Assembly: GCF_026151205.1 (NCBI RefSeq) | Contig: NC_087077.1 | Span: 2,358,001 to 2,422,000, forward strand | DNA: 64,000 bases | Reading direction: 5' to 3' | DNA from: Bolinopsis microptera | Lineage: Eukaryota > Ctenophora > Tentaculata > Lobata > Bolinopsidae | Shown here: one piece after another, positions 1 to 14,000 of the stretch | Position numbering within the stretch: the stretch's first letter is position 1 | Layout: each line of letters begins with the position of its first letter | Notes under the pieces: model-generated | The model's input: only the letters and a program-made list of their open reading frames with translations | Database searches by the model: none | What the model was told of the DNA's origin: nothing | Made by a program: the position numbers and the translations under genes

Positions 1-360
1 TCGACTCTGTCGGGCAAAGTTATAATAAATATAAGATAATAATAAGTAGTTATACTATTAGTTAACAATGTCAGGGCATTGGTATTGTTCAAGGGTGCAA
101 AAATGTTTCAGGTAAATGCTAAATTGGGTCCCAATTTTAGCATATACTAATATAACTAAGCCGTGTCCGATATAGGAATGAATAACGTCGTGCTACTACT
201 AATAAGAACTAACTTGGTCGGGTAAAGGGTCGTCTAGTCCCCTCAGAGCGGGGCCCCGGGGACTGGTCAGGGCCTGTGGAGGAGGAGGTGGTCCTGGGAG
301 CGGGCTTGTCGGGCTCATCAACGTGCTGGTCAGTTGAGACCTGGGTGAAGGCCTGGGGTG

Positions 361-650
361 TCAGCGTTAGTACTAGGTGACATGTATTATTATAGGTGTT
401 ATTAGGTGTTACTAAGTGTTAATAGGTGTTACTAGGTGTTACTAGGTGGTGTTAGGTGTTACTAGGTGTTACTAAGTGTTTAATATGTCTTAATAGGAGT
501 TACTAGGTGGTATTAGGTGATACTACTATACTAGGCGTTACTGGGTGGTATTAGGTAACACTAGATGGTATTATGTGTTACTAGGCGTTACTGGGTGGTA
601 TCAGGTAATACAAGGTGTTAATAGCCAATAGGTGTTACTAGGTGTGATTA
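361..650. repeat. Degenerate ~10-bp minisatellite (GGTGTTACTA type)
   Basis: A roughly 10-bp unit, GTGTTACTAG with GGTATTAG variants, is repeated many times with substitutions and small indels. The divergence between units suggests an old array. Confidence 0.7.
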
Positions 651-1154
651 AAGAATCTCCCTATTCGTCGATAGGCAAAGACAAAAAATATGGTTCAATA
701 CAAAATCTCAAATTATATGGAAAAATAACATGTGGATTAGAATAACTCTCGTAATGAAACTCTCCACTGTTTCTTAAAACCTATAATCCAACCCACCTCC
801 GAGACTCTAGTGAAAGATGAGTTGTTGTGATGGGTGACAGGTGGTGGGTGATGGGTGACGGGTGATGCTGACCTAGCACTAGGCGAGTATGATTCATACA
901 GAACTGTAACAGGTGACAAACTACGCAAAGTTTCGTACGCCCGCTTTGCAGTGAACATACTGCTGAGAAATAGTGAAAAGAGTGGATAATATTAACTGGT
1001 ATGTACATATTTATTATTATTATTATTTATGTGTATAATTATATTGAAGTTTGTGATAAGTTTGTGAATGTGGAGTCCTAAGATAAGATAATGATTGACT
1101 AAAAATGTTAAATGTAAGACGTTGAGTTGTAGAGATTGTTATGAACATTCGCGG

Positions 1155-1309
1155 CAGTAAATGTGCGGTGAATGTACAGTAAATGTACAGTTAATGTACA
1201 GTAAATGTACAGTAAACGTACAGTAAATGTACAGTAAATGTACAGTAAATGTACAGTAAATGTACAGTAAATGTACAGTAAATGTACAGTAAATGTACAG
1301 TACAGTCAG
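1155..1309. repeat. 11-bp minisatellite AATGTACAGTA
   Basis: About a dozen nearly identical 11-bp units (AATGTACAGTA) run head to tail. They are read through as a repetitive minus-strand frame, which is an artefact of the repeat and not a gene. Confidence 0.85.
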
Positions 1310-2002
1310 CAATGTAGCCTGCATAACAAACCTGACTGTAGAATTAGGGGTACACATCATCTCCTTGGAGGGAACTTGTTTTTGTGTAAGTTCCCTGGCC
1401 ATCTTGCTCCTCAACTGTTTTATGTAGGATTGTAACGACGTCGTGCTGTAACATGCGAATCAAAAAATTTAAAATTTGAACTTTAATCTGAGGCTTGAAA
1501 TCAAACATGCACATGCTAGGGCCTAAATACAGGAAAACATCAGACTTTGCATGATTATAATATGTGTTTTACAGCAGTTGGTGTCTGACCTGTTCGAAAG
1601 TTGGGCTTCATAAGCGGGTTTATAAATTGCATCAGAGGGGTTCCGACTAGAATCTGTTTGGAGGGTTGTCCTGTGGGAAATATGCTGTGTTTGTCGGTTC
1701 ATTAAGTTTTATGATTTTAAAAAAAAATTCTATTTGATTACATTTAATACAATTTATCTAAATTCTTCAAGCACTGAGCTGTGGCAACGATACCCTTTAA
1801 AGCTATCCGAAAGTCCAAACAATTTTGGACCACCTTGTATGCATAAAACTAAAAATCGATTAAAAATAGAAACCCCGGAAAACTTAGAGGTATTATTAAT
1901 TTTATCCTAACGCTGAAATGTGCTGACAAGACTTCACAACTTAATTCGCTGGGTCCTGATAACTTAAACGTAACATAATAAAAACTAAAGTGTAACTCCC
2001 GC

Positions 2003-5000
2003 CTACTTTGAAGTATTGTTTCGTTGTCTATGGACCATGAGGACCTCATCTCTAATATGCGCCCTAAGTTTAGACTTGTTAACAGGCGGCATCAGCTGGG
2101 TAGCAGTGGGGGGAGTGGTGACTGGTGTTAGTTGGTAGTAGTTCAGGAAGGTTTTAGCCACGTTCCGTCCCAGGCTGATGTATCCGTCTACTGAGTACGG
2201 GATCACCTGGAGAAATAACAAAATTGGAGGCTGGCACTGGTATATGTATCATCATGTGTGATGTTAACCAAATTCTTATCATGATAACTACTTACATTTT
2301 GAAACTTCTTTTTACAGGCCTGGTGAGAGTGTTTCAATGCTTACCTGGCTATTCTGAGTGGTGTAGCTGTAAAAGGACACTTCAAGTGTGTAACAGTTTG
2401 ATCTGGGACTGAGGCACGATCCCAGGAAACGCCTACCAGTCCCCGCCTTCACTGCATCTTTGTTAAACGAGGTGAAGGCCTGGGAGTGTAGTGGTTCAGT
2501 ATTGTTATATATGTAATTATGTAATATGTATGTATTATGTAATATGTATGTATTATGTATAATACATAATACATACATAGCAGGAAACCGTATAACCCTA
2601 AAATGGTGTCAAGACTCAAGAGACTAAAATAATTATTACTTTTGTAATTCGCATTTTTGATACCACTTGGGGGTCCAAATTTTGGGCTCTAAAATTCCGA
2701 TTCCTTGGCCTATTTTTTATTTTTTGATGCTGATTTGAAGGCCATTAAAACATTTGACCCAGTAAAAAACGTTTCAGTTGTTAATCTTTTACGGTTTTTG
2801 CGGAAAGTCGCGTTAATTTTGATGCCGTGGTGTCAGTAAAATGGTACGGATCCATATATATATCGTCTCGCTTTATATATAGTAAGATGTATTATGTATT
2901 ACTATTATCTAATGGGATGGGTCATGGAAGTGCTTAAATCAGCCGTAGCTAATCCACACCCTGGCTCCATAATATGATAGATTTGTTTTCATTCTAAATG
3001 AAAAGCTCGAACATATGTTATCAAATGTAATCATAAAAGGATAATATGACAATTTTAGTATTGTGCTCAATATAAACAAAGACAATCACGTGACTCCTAC
3101 CAGAGAAAAGTCCTCAGCGTTGTTACAAAGGAGTTTGGGGAACACAGCTTGCCGTTCAAATCTGTCATTATCATCGTACACATTGCCGTACATGAACCCG
3201 TTCATAAGAGTTGAGTGCGCGTGGATATCTGAACAAGAAGGTGATATTTAAATAAACAGTTGCAAAACATCACAATTGAGAGCACATCTAAAGTTATATT
3301 ACTATATTACATGCCGTTGCAAATCGGGTGGTGAACCCAAAATGAAATTATGCAGCAGATTGACCATAAAACCTAAACAACAACTGACCGATGTAAAAGT
3401 CCAAATCAACACTAGGGTTATCATTGTATTCCAGGAGCAGAGCTTTAGTAGCTTCAAGGGTAGGATGAGCCCACCTGGACGGGTCAGTCCAATGTCTGTT
3501 CAGATCAAACCCCATTAGTGAGCACCTGTAGTTACCCAGCGCTACTCCGTCAGGATTCAACATCGGCACTGCAGAACAAGGGCTCGTGTTTAAGGGAAAT
3601 TATTTAGTTTTCTTAGATTCATTTTAGAGGATTGTAACTGTTCTGCTCTCGTCAAGTGGCTTTCTTTAAATCTGTCTAGTGTCTATACAGTACAGACAGT
3701 ATACTTCTTGAAGTGAAAAATTGTACCGAATTTAAAGACTATGTGATCCCTTAGAGCTTTGGCTTCAGGTGTGTCCTCCAATATAAATTCCATAAGCCCT
3801 GAAATAAAAAAATATTTTCATAAGTCAAGTCAAAATTTAGATGCCTCAATATCTCAGTATTACAGTCATTTTCACTCTTAGACGAAAAGATATCCAGCTT
3901 AAAATGTCGCGTCAAAGATAAATTGTTTAGACCTACCTTCGCAGACATACGAAGAGGGTGATTCTCCTGGATGAACTCTGGCAGTAATGAATATCACTCT
4001 TTTCTGTTTAGTAGGGTGAATGTTATCTGAAATAATGTCAAAGTCAAAAGTGTAAGTTATCACGTCATATTATGAGTGTACATTTTAAATTTATAGCGGG
4101 TAAAGTAAGTGTTGAGTCATGAGCTAGGATTAATCCAGGTCTGAAAACCTCGGGATCATTTCCTCATCTTATTGACCTACTACGAATCCTGGCATGTTCC
4201 CAAGTAACCGGTCATGTAGCAGGTCACGTGATATCACTGCTTTTACACGTGATATCACTGCTTTTACACGTGATATCACTGCTCAGGTTTTTTTACATAC
4301 TTCACTGTGTTCTGGAGAAGTCTCTTCGAGTCACAACAATTTTGATTGATTACTGTCACGGTTGTTTTACTTGTCTAGCGATTTTTTAATAATTGTACTT
4401 TGAGGATTAGGTCGTTACAAATAACAAATAACGCGATCCTTTCATTGATAATTTTGCTTGCTAAAACTGTAAACAATATTCTTAGATCTCAGAAGAGTTT
4501 GAGGGGGTTCAAATCAAAAAGGAGATGACAGAAACTCTACAGGTTCAAATCAAAGAGGAGAAGACAGAAACTCTACAGGTTCAAATTAAAGAAGAGATAG
4601 CACACGCCCAACAGGTTGATACTAAATCAATCTGGCCCTCTTTAACACGCACTTGTAAGTGTGATGACGACGCCGAAAAATACAACCTAAAAGCTGACGG
4701 CGTATCGGCTAAACAGTCGGAATTTGATCATGATCACTTTAAAAACCAAGACGCAAACGGTAAAGTCATAACAACAGAGGATACGAGGAATATTTATAGT
4801 GTAGTTGCTAAAGCTAAACCTTTTGACTATAGAGAATTTCAGTGTGATAGTTGTTATCTTCCGGTCTCTACATCATCGCATACTGAAGGAAAGTCCTCTC
4901 CTATTCCTGAAACTACTGAGCCTCAGGACAGATTGGGTGATCCTCTACCTGTTAAAGATACATCTCCGTCTGGATCTGTACAGAGATCAGCTAAGCTTGT

Positions 5001-8000
5001 TAAAAAACCTTGCAAATATGCTCCTGGCAATTTGCAAAAGCACAGAAGGATCCACATCGGAGAAAGACCATTCAAATGTGATATGTGTAGCTATTCAGCT
5101 GCCCAAAACGGGAGTCTTCAAGTTCACAAACGAATTCACACAGGAGAGAAACCTTACAACTGTATTGTATGCGACTATAAAGCGAGGACGGTAGGAACTT
5201 TGAAAAGGCATATGTTGACGCATACCCGAGAAAAACATTTTATATGTGACGTGTGTGACTACTCGACTTATAGAAAGAAATATCTCACTACTCACAAATG
5301 GATGCACACGGGAGAAAAACCTTACCACTGTGCTGTCTGCGACTATAAGTCGAGGACGGTAGGAAATTTGAAAAGGCATATGTTGACGCATAAGCCATAA
5401 CCGAGAAAAGCCTTTCATATATTGACGTGTGTGACTACTCATCTGATTGAAAAGACGATCTAACTTTTCCCAAACGAACACAGACCGGAGAGAAGCCGAG
5501 TTCAATAACTGGCGTTGGATTATAGTAGAGAAACTAACTATCTAAACTCAGCACTTTTCACAGTTTTTTTCATTACTTCAATTTCCCACCAGTTTTAAAC
5601 TTGCGTCATTTCATTTCCTCATTTTAATGACCTGCCACCAGGTCGCCTGTCATGTAGCAGATTTTCCCTGGCGGAGGAAAACTTAAACGCGTGATCTCCT
5701 CAAGTGTCACTGGATTCTGTATCAGAAGAGGTCTCTTCAATTCACAACAATTTCGATTGATTACTGTTACGGTTTTTTAACTTGTCCAACGTTTTTAAAT
5801 AATTGTACGCTTATCTTATCACATGAACAATGGGTAACTAAATGATTATAAAGAAACTTAAATCCAGAAAATATCTGGAATGGGTTATATAAAACTTCAT
5901 TATAATTGTAATCTGTATTAGAATTTCAGCTACAAATATGGTCATTATTAAATATTGTTTGTTTATTAAAGGTGTCTTAATAATCGATTCATTTCTCAAA
6001 GAATTATAACGAGTGTTATATAAGTAAAAACCCTCGAAAACATCAAGAACACACAATCAGAGAGGACACACATTTGAGGAGGCATAATTTATGTTGACTC
6101 ATAGTGGAGAAAAGCTTTTTATATATTAAAGTCACTATTGTGACGGTACATTAGAACCAGACAGAAACAAAGTGTGAAGGGCCTTAACGGAACCCCTCGG
6201 TTTCAGTTCCTTGTTATATGCGAGAAATTTGATTACAAAACTAACAGATCGAGTACTGCTTTGAAGAAACATTTGTTCGCTCATAGTAGACTGTAAGGCC
6301 GTATGGCTGAGAATATTTTGACTGTAATATTCAGTCCGAGAAACGTTTGTTAAACATATGCTTCCTCACTTAAACAAAGGTAAATAGATAATTATAAATA
6401 AAGTTTATTCCCATGAAATGTTGGGAATGGGCTTCCTTAAGTATAGTTTTTATCAAATAAGTTAAGTAAAATAAGTCTATTTTAAGTATAGTTTTTGTTG
6501 AAGTTAAGTTAACTGTAAAACAATCGCTTCATTTCAGAAAATGACATTTCTCAAAGAATTGTGAAAAGCCTCGAAAAAATCAAACTATTTAACTCACGTC
6601 GCGCGCGATTGCACATGTTATATTTACACTAGATGCTCGTCATGGCATTTTATATATCAAAATAGTTTCGCGCGTGCGCCGAACGCATAAAATTATTGTG
6701 ACAGAGACACTAAATCATGTTCTCCCATTCTGTGACCTTTAACGAAATGGTTGATGTAATATTGACAAGCATAGCAATTCGAGTTAGAGTCATTGTATAC
6801 ATGATGCAAAATGAGGCCACCTTCATAACACACTCTTTTAATCATCAAGGCAACTTTTATCGGCTTGAACAATAAATTTATAAACACTGTTTTTACTACT
6901 CCAGTAGCGAGCATCAATCTGCAAAATTTCTGGTGCATATTTTCCATTGCAGGATCTTATTTTATTTTTTCAACAAAATGTCTTACCGGGTGAAGTAATC
7001 GTGATAATATCTAGATTTCTTTGTTGCTGAAATAATATACTTTGTCATCAAGATAGAGAAACAACCATTGCGAAAAGATTAATAAAATATTTAACTTTTT
7101 GTCTCAATGAATAAATGGCGTGTAAATGGCTACCGAAACGAGCAGAAAATCATATTTTATTTTCTATTAAGTACTAAGTAAATTTTCAAGTTGTAATTAA
7201 TCTCATTTATCACAACTAATTTTCTGTTACCAAAACCTACCACAGTATCACAGAGTACATCTGCGTAAAAGTAATCAATATCTCTTTCTTCCTGCTTAGC
7301 TATCCAGCTGCTTAGACGCGCGTTCGTATACGGGAAACAGTATGCAAACTGAAACCATAATATTCATCAGCTTTGTGGTTTAATTACGAGAATATCTTCT
7401 TATAATATACCGTTGTCACACCTCAAAGAAGATAAACCGATTAAACATTGGTGTCTGGTATCTGTACTGAAAAGTAGGTGAGTCGTATTATCCTAACACA
7501 GTGTTATATTGGGCACCTTATAATGTTATAATGTTATGCAAACAGAATTGTGTTTTGTTGAGAGTTGTTTGTGGAGAATGTTTTGTTGATCATTTTCTGT
7601 AGAGAACCACATTTGGTGCCCAATATTTAACCTAATAGTACATTAATATATGTAGTTGTAATACAGTGTGTCGAGGTACTGGGAGCCTGACTACCTTTCA
7701 TTATTGAGTGGGTAATGAACGAAATGTAATAATGTAAACAGTTATAATGATACACCCATATACCATTCCATACCGCGCTCTCTCTTTCACTCCTTCGTTG
7801 TGTTAAATGTACTTCCTTCGCAGTTTATTAGAGAATCAATGACTTCTGTTGTTACTCGCTGCACTATTTATGCAGCTTTTTGAGAAAAAAATCGCTTCAT
7901 ATTTTAAGATTCATTTATACCAGGATTTGTTAAATGGGACTCTAAAGTCGCCTCTTACCCTCTAAATGTTAGTTACTGCTTTAGTGAAATGTTCTGGAAA

Positions 8001-11000
8001 CAAACGCTATTTTCATTCAGCACATTATGTACACGAATTGGAGTACACAGTGTAGATTGGTTCACGTACTGTAGTGCGACACGTACCCTAGTGCGAAACC
8101 TCCAAGATCGACACTGTCGCAGTAGAGTACGCTACCTGGATCGTAGTGCGACACGTACCCTAGTGCGACAGAGAATTTTCAAGGCCGACACTGTCGCACT
8201 ACAGTGCGCTACCTAGACTGTAGTGCGACACGAACTAAAGTGCGACAAAACACTTTGCACATTCAATAAAAATTTTACTTTCCATTTTTAACGACAAGAG
8301 TGTAGTCGTGTATGAGTAATGGGGTTAAATATAAAATCAAAGATTGCAATCCCAATATTCAATTCAAAATCATTGTTCAAACACACTTCAACTAATCCAT
8401 TCTGTCATAATCATCGTAACTATCAATCACAGCGTTCAAGCGACGGTCTTGATTCACGATGTCAATCCTTCGCATCTCGCCGATCTGCGAGAAGCATTAT
8501 TGGATGCGCGCGCGCGACCCAGTAGTGCATCGCGCTACAAGCGACGGTCGTAATCAGTCCACTTCTTCAGTCGGCGAGGAGGTAGTTGTCTGAGCATCTT
8601 CATTCTTCTGGTTGATCTTCCATCGGGTTAGATCATGCTCCTTCTTCAGGACGTCGATAAATCGCCAGATAGTAGGGTTGGTGCAGCCCATCAAGGGGGA
8701 GAGGAGTTTTGTATTCCGACCCAGGTACGTTCGTAGTAGTCACTAGGCAGCAAAGGAATCCATCTCCGAGGGAAGGGTTGCTTTCAGCTGCGTCCAGGTC
8801 ACAGTAGTGTTGTTCGTCAGACTGAGACGTCCGGAGCAGGTCTTCTCAGTGCATCGCCAGTAGGTCTTGTCGTCACAATTCTTATCCAGGCAGTAGCGGT
8901 ATCCGTCGTGGATAACGTTTCTTGAACCAGTAGTGTGTCCAGGAATGAAGGTGATTGAAGAAGACATGTTGATGTTGTTCGATGCTTTGGTGGAATCATC
9001 GTGACCTTATTTATGGCCCAAGCATATGAACTTGTTATCCCAATCGGAGATATACCTTCATACGATGCGTGTGATAGGAATGAGGATCATATGCTGCTTA
9101 AGAGTAACCCAGTGGATCACACACTGCATACGTGGCTTGAACTGACCCGAAGGAATTATGATCAGTGGATAACTTCGAAACACGTGATGTGAACTGACGA
9201 ATCGTATTCGCAAGATCACTTCGAAAAAAATGACGTGAACCGACCCGACGAATCACTTAATGGTCCATAAGAAGGATAGGATGTGACCTGAACTTGAAAA
9301 TAAGTCAGGATATTTTTTCGCACTAGAGTACGCTACCTGGATCGTAGTGCGACACGTACTGTAGTGCGACAGAGGGTGTTTTTGTCGGACTTCGCACTAG
9401 AGTACGTGTCGCACTAGAGTACGTGTCGCACTACAGTACGATTACCGTGTAGATTGTAGACTGTGTTGATCACGATGCAAATTACTCTGTAGTAAACTGT
9501 AGTTTGTATATTGTAGTCAATTTCATAATACTTTTTAACATTTTATATCCGTCAACGAGCCCAGCTATGATGTAAAAGCTTCTAAAACTGTCTGGTTCTT
9601 TCTAGCTACATTTTAGCTCATTTTTAGAAAAGCTGTCGAGTAGAATTTGCTTTGACAAACCCCGATTCTTGGTCTTAATCACCATGCCATGTAATTGCTC
9701 GAAAAAAAGATCTACACCCAATTTCATGCTATTTACATATTATCTTTTCATGTATGAAATATTTACTCATTACTTTATTATTTCAGGTCCTAATTTTGTT
9801 ACACTACTTAATATACGCTGTAACTACATGTACTTACTCATTCGTTGTCTGACTGTGGGAACTATTGATTCTTGATCTAACTACATACTACTACTACTAC
9901 TACCCTTGTATTCACTTGAAATACATTTTCACAAACTCTTACAATAACCGATTTGCAAAAAGTTCCTTGATACAGTTTACAGGCTTTGGGCTGCAACCCC
10001 ACCCAGCACCCTTGCATGAACAGCTGATCAAAATTGAAACGTGACACCAATTACTGATCTTGCATAATGCATAGCTGTTATACTGTGATACCACAATCTA
10101 TAGAAATTTGATATAGCGGAAATGGAATGGGAAGTTAAAAGACCACTGCTGCCTCGTACCACTTCTAGGTTTCGTTCTAGTCATTTTGTTGAAGAATAGT
10201 AGGGTCTAAGATGTACCTATATTTAAAATAATCTTATTCTAGTAATCAGTAATTTAATAACCCGTTAATTTGGTATTTATAGAAAGTTGTGGCAAAATTT
10301 GCTTTGACTTATTATCTTTATTCCTTATAATCTTGATTACTTCATCCTTTATCACATTTTCTTTATTTTATCTCATTTGATTACTCTAAGAATACCTCCT
10401 TCACATTCATGTCACACCACTGTTTGAGTTCTGTGAGACGGAATCTAACGAGCATGTGTTTCTTCTTGCATCTTACTCCTTAATAAAGATTAGTTGTATT
10501 AATGCTTTTTAAACAAAGTTACAACGAATTCTTCAAGTAGTGCATCCTGGGTTTGGACAGGATATTTTGTAATTTTACATCTTACATTTTGTTGCAAATA
10601 GCGAGCTCTGTTATAAGCTGTTATACTGTGTACTGTGTACTGCGTACTGTGTACTGTGTACTGTGTACTGTGTACTGTGTACTGTGTACTGTGTACGGTG
10701 TACTGTGTGATGTGTACTGTGTACTGTGTACTGTGTACTGTGTACTGTGTACTGTGTACTGTGTACTGTGTACTGTGTACTGTGTACTGTGAACTGTGAA
10801 CTGTGTACTGTGTACTTTGTACTGTGTACTGTGTACTGTGTACTGTGTACTGTGTACTGTGTACTGTGTACTGTGTACTGTGTACTGTGTACTGTGTACT
10901 GTGTACTGTGTACTGTGAACTGTGTACTGTGTAGCCGATTTGGCCGATGACCCCGATTATGTTGATCCGTTCAAGATCAGGCATGCAGACCAGGTAGGGG

Positions 11001-14000
11001 GGGGGGGGCTAAAAGTAAAAACAGTGTTTTCAATGAGATGTGTCAAGACCTCAGAGTGGAGGACTACGGATTCCTCGTATCAACTAACTTGAACAAGCGA
11101 TCAGTTTCGAAAGAAAAACTGTCGTCTGTCTTATTGGCTGGAAACTGATTGTCACATTTTTAATTGTTTTGCAGCCCCCCATACGCACAGTAAGCTTATC
11201 GAAAAGAAGGATGACGAACTCAAGTCAGTCCAAACAACAGTTCAGACAGAGATGAAAGCAAACAAATTAAGACAGGGGCAACAGTTCATTATATTCTCAT
11301 TTAAACCTTATAATTGCTATACGTTGTGTGTTTTCCTTCGTTTCCAAAAGCATTATAATTGCTCTGTAAAGTCTTAAAAGTATTTAATAAACTTTTCTTA
11401 AACATTTATGTACCCACTGTTGATTTGATAATATAACTTGACTGATATTTTATGATATATGTTTTATATTTCGGTTTGATTTTATAAGATGGTCATATCT
11501 TAATATTATGTATTATAATCCCTAGGGAGGGATGGCTTACGACGTTTATGATATGTCACTGCTCAAGAGTTTTCTCACGACTAAAGACTCTCTAAAGGAA
11601 TATGAACGACTTAGAAGGGACTTGATACAAATATGAGACAATTGTGATATTAATTTGTATTATGAACAATTTGATAAACATTTCATTCAATAAGTGTATT
11701 TCAATAGATCCAAGAAATGAGACTCAATTTAACTCAATATAACACCCACTATTTAATTATTTTAACCACTTTATTATTTTGTAGGATATCGACAGCAGAA
11801 TACAAGCAAAGTCATGTTCCTTATCTTGAAGATGCTCGTTCTGTTCCTTTTGAGCTACATCGCACTTAACTTGTATCTTTTCTGGAAACGACGACAATAC
11901 CGACACATCGCTTCATTTCCCATACCCATTTCGTTGAAGTGGTTCATGGGCCATCTTCCAAATTTAAGGATGAGAATAAATCAGGCCCCAGAGGAAAACT
12001 TTATGCAAATAGTCGGTGAATATCAGAAAGAGTCAGGTGAAGAAACAGTAGTTTTGGCGCTGTTCACCATGAACTTGGTCTTGACTCTGGATCTTAGAAT
12101 TATACCCAAACTCCTCACCGACCGGATTACTTTTCATAAGAGGGAAATACTGAAGCAAACCTTGGGTTGGTGTGGTAAGACTCGAGCATTCGGAAACCAT
12201 GGGTTACTGAGTGACCCGGGAGGGGATGTGTGGGCAGCTAAAAGAAGAATAATGGACCCTGCCTTTACCAGATCTTTCCTTCGAACAACCATGGACGGAA
12301 TGAACAAAGTTGCTGAAAGATTGGTCAAAGTCCTGAATACAAAAGCCGAATGTGGCCAAGCCTTTGACATCTCAGAATTTTTGGACAGAGCCGCTTTCGA
12401 GGCGATTTCGTTTTGCGGATTTAACTGGAGCGAAGAAATGGCAGCAGAACACGGAGACGCAGCATTGAAGATGGCCCGAGTGATGGTTCAGTTAACGGCA
12501 GTGGTCTTCAAAAATCCACTGTCCTTCAAGAATCCGTGGGGAAGATTACCTGAAAAAGAGCAATTCAAAAATGCAGTTCAACCGATTCGAGATTTAAGTA
12601 GGAAACATTTGGAGAAAATAGGAGATAAAGCTGTTACAGAAAATAATGTTTTATCGCATATCATCCGAGGAAATGACTGTTCAGATGATCTGACGATGGA
12701 AGATGTGATTGATGACTACAATGTTTTCCTGGTAGCTGGCATGGAGACAACATCCATAACAATGGCATGTGCTGTATGGTTCATATCAATGAACCCTCAT
12801 GTTTACCAAAAAGCTCAAGCCGAGGTTAAGGATGTTTTCGGAGACAGAGATCAGATATGTTTTGAAGATGTTCAAAAGTTGGTGTACATTGAAATGATAA
12901 TAAAAGAGAGTTTGAGGCTCAAAGGACCAGCCGTTGGAACTACAAGACAGTGTCAGTCTCATGGAACAAGTATTAACGGAGTATCCTTTCCAAAAGGAAC
13001 CAAGTTTAACGTCCCATACTTTAACCTGCACGTTGATTCCAGGTATTGGAAAGACCCTGAAGTTTTTGACCCAGAACGATTTTCACCGGCCTCCATGAAA
13101 AACATTGTACCCTATACCTACATGCCTTTCTCAACAGGTCCAAGAAATTGCATTGGGAAAAACTTTGCCATTTTGGAGATGAAAGTAATTTTGGCGAATA
13201 TTTTTAGAAAGTTTGTGGTTGTGAACGCGACCCCACAGGAAACAGATCTTATGATGCTGGGAAACATTACAATTAGACCAAAGAATGGAGTTAATGTTAG
13301 AATTTTTACGAAGTAGAAATAAATTGTTTTAAGTTTAGATTACTGAATAATGTGATCTATCTTTCATTTATTAAAATTTGATGTTTTGTGATTTAATTAC
13401 CTGACCGTACTATATTCAAGATGTGAATTGGTCTGATGTTACATTTTATTGTGCGATTAAAATGATAAAATAATTGTTTACTAATCATTACATTTTGAAT
13501 TTTCTTTAAATTATTGAAATAAAATTGGCCGATGCTAGACGCTGACTGGTTAACCACTCACCACTGTCTGACTGTCACGCTTATTGTAGAATAATAATTT
13601 TTTTAATTATCAATTCATTAGGTTGGTAAAGAAAATCAGAAACTTCTAAATTAACAATATAAAAATCACACAACGAAATTTCTCTCAAAGCAGAGGTAGC
13701 CTTACCTCATACACATCGTCCTCTCGATCAAACTGGAAAGCAAAGGACATAACATAGTTCTTTCTGTGGTCCGGACACTTGTAATAGAACACGTTCTTTC
13801 CAGGAACTCTTTGCCTAAACAAAAGAATTTTAGAGGTTTGTATACTTTCCAGAGCCTTTATAAATATCAAATTATGCATTGTATTGTGCAAATTATAGAT
13901 ATACACAGATTTATAAAACAGCTCGTCTAAATCTTAATTATGAGACCACTGCTTCAAAAACTATTCGTGGGGAGCCTAAAAATCCAAGACTTTATTTTTC

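Larger units (their letters stand above)
1..2002. other. Gene-free left end with degenerate repeats
   Basis: I see no coding sequence here. The stretch downstream of the AGBL4 stop codon holds two simple repeat arrays (361-650 and 1155-1309) and otherwise AT-rich unique-looking sequence. Short open frames on the minus strand at 737-1414 are produced by the repeats and have no family resemblance. Confidence 0.6.

Noticed and set aside
5095-5505. 136-residue minus-strand frame antisense to the zinc-finger gene
   Set aside because: Antisense shadow of repeated C2H2 fingers; no family resemblance.
10499-10984. 161-residue minus-strand open frame rich in VHSTQYT
   Set aside because: Pure translation of the TGTACTG satellite; a 7-bp unit keeps every stop-free frame open regardless of function.
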